A stretch of 64,000 nucleotides of DNA from Autumnicola tepida. GTDB lineage: Bacteria > Bacteroidota > Bacteroidia > Flavobacteriales > Flavobacteriaceae. Of this stretch, positions 59,207 to 64,000 are shown in pieces. The stretch is taken from assembly GCF_031846485.1 (NCBI RefSeq), contig NZ_JAVRHQ010000021.1:13208-77207 (forward strand), written 5' to 3'. A program made the position numbers and the translations under genes. The notes beneath the pieces are model-generated. The model saw only the letters and a list, made by a program, of their open reading frames with translations, did not search any database and was not told the DNA's origin. Each line of letters begins with the position of its first letter. The stretch's first letter is position 1.

Positions 59207-61672
59207 TTAGAGCGGTAGCTGAAAGCTGAATTTAAGGGAGAAGTTATCCTCAAAACGGGGAAGGTGGTAGGCACCATACCGATAGGCTGTGGTGATACCG
59301 AAACCTGCGAAGATTTTATTTAGTTCTATGCCAACTTCAGAAAAACCCTTATCCATGGTTTTAAAATCTAGGCCTTTGTGCAGGTTTTTGTTTTTAAAAT
59401 CACCTATGGCAAACCTGGAAACCAACACCAGTTCCGGCTGAATGCCTCGTGTAAAATAAAACGGCCTTAACTGGTGCCTGATGTTTAGCATGGCCTGCCG
59501 GTCACTGAAAAATTCATTAAAGTACATGATTTCAAAACTGGTGTTTCCGGCTACGGCAAAACGGTTCAGGATTGCAGATTTATTGGCATTGTTGGGCGAG
59601 GCGTGAAAAGTATGGGTTAAGGGCAGATCGCCAAAAGCATAATTTCCTTCCAGGATGAACTCGGTGCGGGATTGGTCCAGCCTTCTTATTTGATGGTCTG
59701 CAATTAGACCAAGCCTGGTAAAGGTAAAATCTCCTCCCGCAATGCCTTTAAATGCCCGCGAAACCTGTGCGGTGAAGCGCGGGAACCCGTCTTCAACTAT
59801 CTGGTATTCTTCAGGGGTGTGCAGGAACCTGCTGAAAGGCTGCCATAAAAAGGATAAAGTAGCCTCAGCCAGATCATATTCAGAGTAATGTTTCCCGTTG
59901 TGAATATAATTGTAGTCAAAGCTGTTGTTCATCGAAATATGGCTTTTGCTAACAGCCAGCTTCGCTTGCAGTGTGGGAATAATGCGATGTTCCAGCCCGA
60001 CACGCAAATTTTCATAGTTATAGAAATAGGTAATATTAGAATAGCGCGGTTGAAGAAGTGAGAAATCGTTCACCTTTTTCAGGTATTCAAAAGTTCCGAA
60101 TTCCCTTATTTCATTTGTATAGCTGAGCCCAATAATGGTTTCAGAAGATTTATTCAGGTAAACTTCAGTTCCCAGGCTGTATTTAAATTTTTCATCTTTA
60201 AAACCATAGGCGCCATAGCCGTTAAGGCTGAATCTTTCAGAAAAATGTTTGTTAGTTTTTCCGCCAAGGCCAATCCTAAGGCCTTCGTACCGGTTGTACT
60301 TTAGTAAATTCCCCAGGTCTACATCCCAAAATTCCAAAGGATAATATCCGTTTTGCACCGCTTTTTGCACTTCCAGTTTGCGCTCTATATTTTGTGCATC
60401 AATAATGCTGTCCACAAACGCAGCCGTATTCCGGTCCCGCCGGGAATAAATTTGCTGGCGGTTTTCCTCCCAAAACCCAATTTTGCGCTCACCTGCTTCA
60501 GGAAGCACTTCAATGCTGGCTGCATTGGTTTTGCCGGAAACATCTTCTTCAAAATGGATTTCATAATTTGTGGCGGTGGAAGTAAGGTAATCATTAGGAT
60601 TTGTTGCCGTGCCTCCCAACATGCTGCTTAAAACATCGCTTCCCCGTTGAAGGCTGCCAACCGAAATTACTCCACCAAAAACCGAAATATCCTTGCCTCC
60701 AGACCCGGGGCGGATATTGGTTACCTGCTTTTTTGGAAACCACAAATCTTCTTCGGGATAATAATTATAATAATGGTTTACTTCCAGTTTTATAGCACCC
60801 AGCAACTGCGCTTTCGCCTGCTGTATGGCGTAACTTAAAGTGTCCAAGTAAAGCACGCCCTCCAGCCCTGCCACAACTTTTTCCCTCCTGGGCGCGAAAT
60901 AAATAACATATGCAGGCCTTTGAGCAGCGGTGGTGTCTAGAATGGTGAAATGGTAATTTTTTAAAGCATCATTGGCCAGTGGCGCAGCATAATCTGTTCC
61001 AAAGAGTTTATAGTCATTTTGGTAGAGAGAAAGCGGATTGCTTTCCAGGGACAGGACCTCGTAAACCGGTTCTTCAAATCCTGCGGTTTCCAGCCCTAAT
61101 ACTATTTCTTTTAAACCTTTGCCCCGGCTGTAGGTGTTCCTGGAAACTTTTTCTGAAAGATATGCCCTTCCCGTATTTATAATTGTTTCCATTCCCAGAT
61201 TGGAAGTGTCAGCTTCCAGCCTCATGCCTTCTGAAAGGTTATCAATAAGCAATTTGGTGTAGGTTTTATAGCTGAAATGTTCCAGCGCCTTTTGCGGATC
61301 GTTCTTATTTTTGTTTATTATCGCCTTGCGGATAATATTATTTGCGGGATTTTCTCCTGAAGAAAGCGTCACGGCTGACAGCTCTTCTACAACAGGTTGC
61401 AGTTCTACCAATACATACTCTACTGTAGGGGAAACCTTAAGGGTTTTACTGCGGAAGCCCACGTAGGAAATTTGAAGCTTTAAACTATCCTGCGTATAAT
61501 TAATCCTGAAGGAACCATCAATATTGGTTAAAACCTGCTCTTTGCCAAAACTGATTTTGGAGTAGGGCAGGGGTTCGCCGTTTTCAGAATTCACGATTCT
61601 TCCTGAAATGCTGTTTTGGGCAAATCCTTCCGCAGTAAGAAAAATGAAAACCAGAAAGAGCCAGTTACGCAT
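59207..61672 (-). CDS. DUF5686-family outer-membrane protein with carboxypeptidase-like regulatory domain
   Basis: An 821-residue exported protein: signal peptide (1-18, AEGFAQ), a carboxypeptidase regulatory-like beta-sandwich (about 20-105, ISGRIVNSENGEPLPYSKIS), then a long DUF5686 region ending in an outer-membrane beta-barrel, final residues KFSFQLPL. Such proteins resemble TonB-dependent receptors in the first domain but have no plug. The role is unknown. It lies 76 bases upstream of the MMPL gene on the same strand, so both may be expressed together. Confidence 0.85.
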   Translation of the reverse strand: MRNWLFLVFIFLTAEGFAQNSISGRIVNSENGEPLPYSKISFGKEQVLTNIDGSFRINYTQDSLKLQISYVGFRSKTLKVSPTVEYVLVELQPVVEELSAVTLSSGENPANNIIRKAIINKNKNDPQKALEHFSYKTYTKLLIDNLSEGMRLEADTSNLGMETIINTGRAYLSEKVSRNTYSRGKGLKEIVLGLETAGFEEPVYEVLSLESNPLSLYQNDYKLFGTDYAAPLANDALKNYHFTILDTTAAQRPAYVIYFAPRREKVVAGLEGVLYLDTLSYAIQQAKAQLLGAIKLEVNHYYNYYPEEDLWFPKKQVTNIRPGSGGKDISVFGGVISVGSLQRGSDVLSSMLGGTATNPNDYLTSTATNYEIHFEEDVSGKTNAASIEVLPEAGERKIGFWEENRQQIYSRRDRNTAAFVDSIIDAQNIERKLEVQKAVQNGYYPLEFWDVDLGNLLKYNRYEGLRIGLGGKTNKHFSERFSLNGYGAYGFKDEKFKYSLGTEVYLNKSSETIIGLSYTNEIREFGTFEYLKKVNDFSLLQPRYSNITYFYNYENLRVGLEHRIIPTLQAKLAVSKSHISMNNSFDYNYIHNGKHYSEYDLAEATLSFLWQPFSRFLHTPEEYQIVEDGFPRFTAQVSRAFKGIAGGDFTFTRLGLIADHQIRRLDQSRTEFILEGNYAFGDLPLTHTFHASPNNANKSAILNRFAVAGNTSFEIMYFNEFFSDRQAMLNIRHQLRPFYFTRGIQPELVLVSRFAIGDFKNKNLHKGLDFKTMDKGFSEVGIELNKIFAGFGITTAYRYGAYHLPRFEDNFSLKFSFQLPL

Positions 61673-61721
61673 GTCCTTTTTTGTTTAAAAGGTATTACAA
61701 ATTTCAGGTGAAAATAAAATA

Positions 61722-61769
61722 AAAATTGCCAAACCGTAACCTTTGTTTTAGGTACAATCTGGCAATTTT
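61722..61769 (-). terminator. Terminator of pyrH-frr
   Basis: AAAATTGCCA (61722-61731) and TGGCAATTTT (61760-61769) form a perfect 10-bp stem with a long, partly structured loop, after the frr stop. Confidence 0.65.
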
Positions 61770-61792
61770 CAATATTATAATATCAAAAAGGA

Positions 61793-62344
61793 TTAGATAG
61801 TCATGATTTCCTTTTCCTTGGCAGCAAGAATTTCGTCTATCTTTTTGATGTGGGCATCGGTTAGTTCCTGAACATCCACTTCGGCATTCTTCCTAAGATC
61901 TTCTGAAATGTCTAGCGTCTTTAGTTCGTTATTTGCGATTTTACGGTCATTACGCACTCCAACTTTAGCGTCTTCAGCTTCAGCTTTGGCAGTTTTTACG
62001 AGCTGCGTACGTCTTTCTTCAGTTAAAGGCGGTACATTAATAATCACATTGTCGCCGTTGTTCATAGGGTTAAAGCCAAGATTGGCCTGCATAATTCCTT
62101 TTTCGATCTCGCCAATAAGGCTTTTTTCAAAAGGCTGAATAGTAATAGTACGCGCATCTGGAGTGGTAACATTGGCAACCTGGTTTAGGGGTGTTTTAGA
62201 ACCATAATATTCTACCAACACTCCTCCAAGCATGGCAGGATTTGCTTTTCCGGCGCGTATATTTACAAGTTGTTTTTTTAAATGCTCTATAGCCTTTTCC
62301 ATACCTTCTTTGGCGGTATCTATAACAAATTCAATTTCTTCCAT
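61793..62344 (-). CDS. frr: Ribosome-recycling factor
   Basis: A 183-residue factor that, with EF-G, splits the post-termination ribosome. It is a two-domain helical hairpin with the family segments HLKKQLVNIRAGKANPAML, RTITIQPFEKSLI and PPLTEERRTQLVKTAK. Length and sequence are standard. It follows pyrH by 32 bases on the same strand, the usual conserved pair. Confidence 0.96.
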   Translation of the reverse strand: MEEIEFVIDTAKEGMEKAIEHLKKQLVNIRAGKANPAMLGGVLVEYYGSKTPLNQVANVTTPDARTITIQPFEKSLIGEIEKGIMQANLGFNPMNNGDNVIINVPPLTEERRTQLVKTAKAEAEDAKVGVRNDRKIANNELKTLDISEDLRKNAEVDVQELTDAHIKKIDEILAAKEKEIMTI

Positions 62345-62376
62345 TGTATAAGAATTTTTAACCTTTTCTTTTTTAG

Positions 62377-63084
62377 TTATAAATTGACTTTAGTTCCAAC
62401 CTTTTCTCCTGTCACTACTTTAAGCAGGTTGCCCGGAGTGTTCATATCGAACACAATAATAGGCAATTCATTTTCCTGGCTTAGGGTAAAGGCGGTGGTA
62501 TCCATTACTTTCAGTCCTTTTTTAATTACATCTTCAAAAGTAATATAGTCAAATTTGGTAGCTTTTTTGTCTTTTTCAGGGTCTGCTGTGTAAATTCCAT
62601 CAACCCGCGTTCCTTTCAGGATCACATCAGCATGAATTTCGATTGCCCGCAATACCGCAGCGGAATCTGTGGTGAAGTAGGGATTTCCAGTACCTCCACC
62701 AAAAATAACCACCCTGCCTTTTTCAAGATGCCTGATGGCTTTTCTGCGGATAAAAGGCTCTGCAACTTCATTAATTTTTATAGCAGACTGCAGCCGGGTT
62801 TGAATTCCGCCATCTTCCAGGGCACTTTGCAGGGCAAGACCATTTATAACAGTGGCAAGCATTCCCATATGGTCGCCCTGTACGCGGTCCATTCCCTTAC
62901 TGGCGCCTGCAACTCCTCTAAAAATATTTCCTCCACCTATCACTATTGCTACTTCAATTCCCTGGTCTGTAACAGATTTTATTTCTTCGGCATATTCTGC
63001 CAGTCTTTTGGGATCAATGCCATATTGGCGTTCTCCCATCAAGGCTTCACCGGATAATTTAAGAAGTATTCTTTTATAGTGCAT
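62377..63084 (-). CDS. pyrH: UMP kinase
   Basis: A 235-residue hexameric kinase making UDP from UMP. The frame is open to ATG 63144, but the protein proper starts at MHYKRILLKLSGEALMG (63084), as in other PyrH; the 20 preceding residues are not part of the fold. Motifs VIGGGNIFRG and DHMGMLATVIN are intact, as is the nucleotide-binding TDSAAVLRAIEI. First gene of the pyrH-frr operon. Confidence 0.95.
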   Translation of the reverse strand: MHYKRILLKLSGEALMGERQYGIDPKRLAEYAEEIKSVTDQGIEVAIVIGGGNIFRGVAGASKGMDRVQGDHMGMLATVINGLALQSALEDGGIQTRLQSAIKINEVAEPFIRRKAIRHLEKGRVVIFGGGTGNPYFTTDSAAVLRAIEIHADVILKGTRVDGIYTADPEKDKKATKFDYITFEDVIKKGLKVMDTTAFTLSQENELPIIVFDMNTPGNLLKVVTGEKVGTKVNL

Positions 63085-63269
63085 AGCTAGAATTATAAAT
63101 GATTGATGCAAATATAGATAATATCTTAGTTTGGGAAATAACATATATAAAAGGAATGTTATTCCGGTAGCTTTTATATTTTGACAGCTTAAAATGGCAG
63201 AATTCCAAAGGTAATTTGATTGGCGGGGTTTTTGCTATTCTGAATATTACTAATTCAAGAAAACAAAAA

Positions 63270-63959
63270 ATGTTAGGATATTATTTAATAGCAGGATTAA
63301 TCTTTATTGTGAGCATGTATGTGAGCAATAAACTGAAGAGCAAGTTTAAAAAGTATTCTAAAGTTCATCTTCAAAATGGGATGAGCGGAAAGGAAATTGC
63401 CGAAAAAATGCTTCACGATAATGGCATTTATGATGTTAAGGTAATTTCCACTCCAGGAATGCTGACAGATCATTATAACCCCAGCAAAAAAACCATCAAT
63501 TTAAGTGAAGGAGTGTACACACAGCGCAATGCCGCGGCGGCAGCGGTGGCTGCTCACGAATGTGGCCATGCGGTGCAACATGCCAAAGCTTATAGTTGGC
63601 TGCAAATGAGGAGTAAACTTGTACCGGTGGTAAGTGTGGCTTCAAGATTTTCCCAATGGGTGATCTTTGGAGGTTTAATGCTTATGGCAACCACCGCTAT
63701 GGGGAGTACTATTTTGCTGATTGGTATTATTATGTTTGGACTGGGAACCCTGTTCAGTTTTATTACGCTTCCGGTGGAATATGATGCCAGTAAACGTGCA
63801 CTGGTATGGCTTGAAACCGAAAATATGCTTAGCCGGCAGGAGCATGAGGCCGCCGAGGATTCACTAAAATGGGCAGCGAGAACATACGTTGTGGCTGCTA
63901 TTGGTTCTTTGGCTACATTGCTTTACTTTCTGAGTATTTATATGGGAGGCAGGGATTAA
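63270..63959 (+). CDS. Neutral zinc metallopeptidase (YugP-like) membrane protein
   Basis: A 229-residue membrane-bound protein starting MLGYYLIAGLIFIVSMY (ATG 63270); the longer frame from 63216 adds an unlikely polar head. Helix 1 anchors it; the zinc motif is AAHECGHAVQHA (H96, E97, H100), followed by two or three helices (about 127-175 and 205-223). Peptidase activity is inferred from the motif, and substrate is unknown. Its ATG is 186 bases from the divergent pyrH start. Confidence 0.88.
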   Translation: MLGYYLIAGLIFIVSMYVSNKLKSKFKKYSKVHLQNGMSGKEIAEKMLHDNGIYDVKVISTPGMLTDHYNPSKKTINLSEGVYTQRNAAAAAVAAHECGHAVQHAKAYSWLQMRSKLVPVVSVASRFSQWVIFGGLMLMATTAMGSTILLIGIIMFGLGTLFSFITLPVEYDASKRALVWLETENMLSRQEHEAAEDSLKWAARTYVVAAIGSLATLLYFLSIYMGGRD

Positions 63960-64000
63960 AATTATATTTCAAATTAGGTTGAAAATCATCTAAAATAAAA

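Overview
The window is a dense, almost continuous stretch of a Bacteroidota chromosome, most likely a marine or soil Flavobacteriaceae member of the Gramella / Salegentibacter / Zunongwangia type. That placement is an inference from moderate-to-low GC, absence of Shine-Dalgarno sequences, repeated TAnnTTTG-type -7 elements close to start codons, and family content such as the DUF5686 protein, the VC_2705/DUF4212 symporter pair, the SDR-type threonine dehydrogenase and the tRNA-linked exbB-exbD-exbD cluster. No rRNA, CRISPR array, prophage, intact insertion sequence or SusC/SusD pair was seen.

Layout. 1-2.1 kb: partial membrane-anchored M28 peptidase, CBS-pair protein, zinc-ribbon protein, then a gene-poor gap holding a decayed DUF4174 gene and a 32-codon ORF followed by a terminator. 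2.1-17.6 kb: scattered carbohydrate genes (GH2 enzyme, CE15-type esterase overlapping a large GH9 enzyme, sugar-type MFS transporter, second GH9 enzyme) mixed with a HAD phosphatase, a secreted MEMO-family protein, a frameshifted higA, a small ssb, a GAF-PAS protein with an isolated DHp helix pair, and a sodium/solute symporter with its small subunit. 17.6-21.4 kb: HDAC-like deacetylase, a GIY-YIG nuclease gene embedded in short TCGACTGCGC repeats, and metG, whose stop codon lies in one of the same repeats. 21.5-31.9 kb: a lipoprotein gene broken at an A8 run, yraN, parDE, M13 peptidase, two small secreted proteins, threonine dehydrogenase, cold-shock protein, ClC channel and aspS.

32-48.7 kb: a YwqK-like protein; a tetR-tolC-adaptor-RND efflux operon with a perfect inverted repeat in its promoter; polyprenyl synthetase; 2-oxoglutarate dehydrogenase E1 and E2; a 39-codon membrane ORF; an aspartic protease and TatD nuclease read divergently; acyltransferase and asparaginase overlapping. 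48.7-64 kb: tRNA-Ser(GGA) and an ExbB/ExbD energiser operon, a beta-barrel protein, a PAP2-like membrane protein overlapping rpoN, RluA-type pseudouridine synthase, asnS, an MMPL-type exporter, a DUF5686 outer-membrane protein, frr-pyrH and a zinc metallopeptidase.

The GH2, CE15 and GH9 enzymes carry export signals and could act together on a glucuronate-bearing beta-glycan, with the MFS protein importing the product; this is inferred from families and proximity only. The least explained structure is the GIY-YIG gene whose extended ORF takes both its start and stop codon from flanking repeat copies, which resembles the relation of REP elements to their dedicated nucleases. Decay is also visible: a DUF4174 gene with three frameshifts, higA with one, and a lipoprotein with one at a homopolymer.
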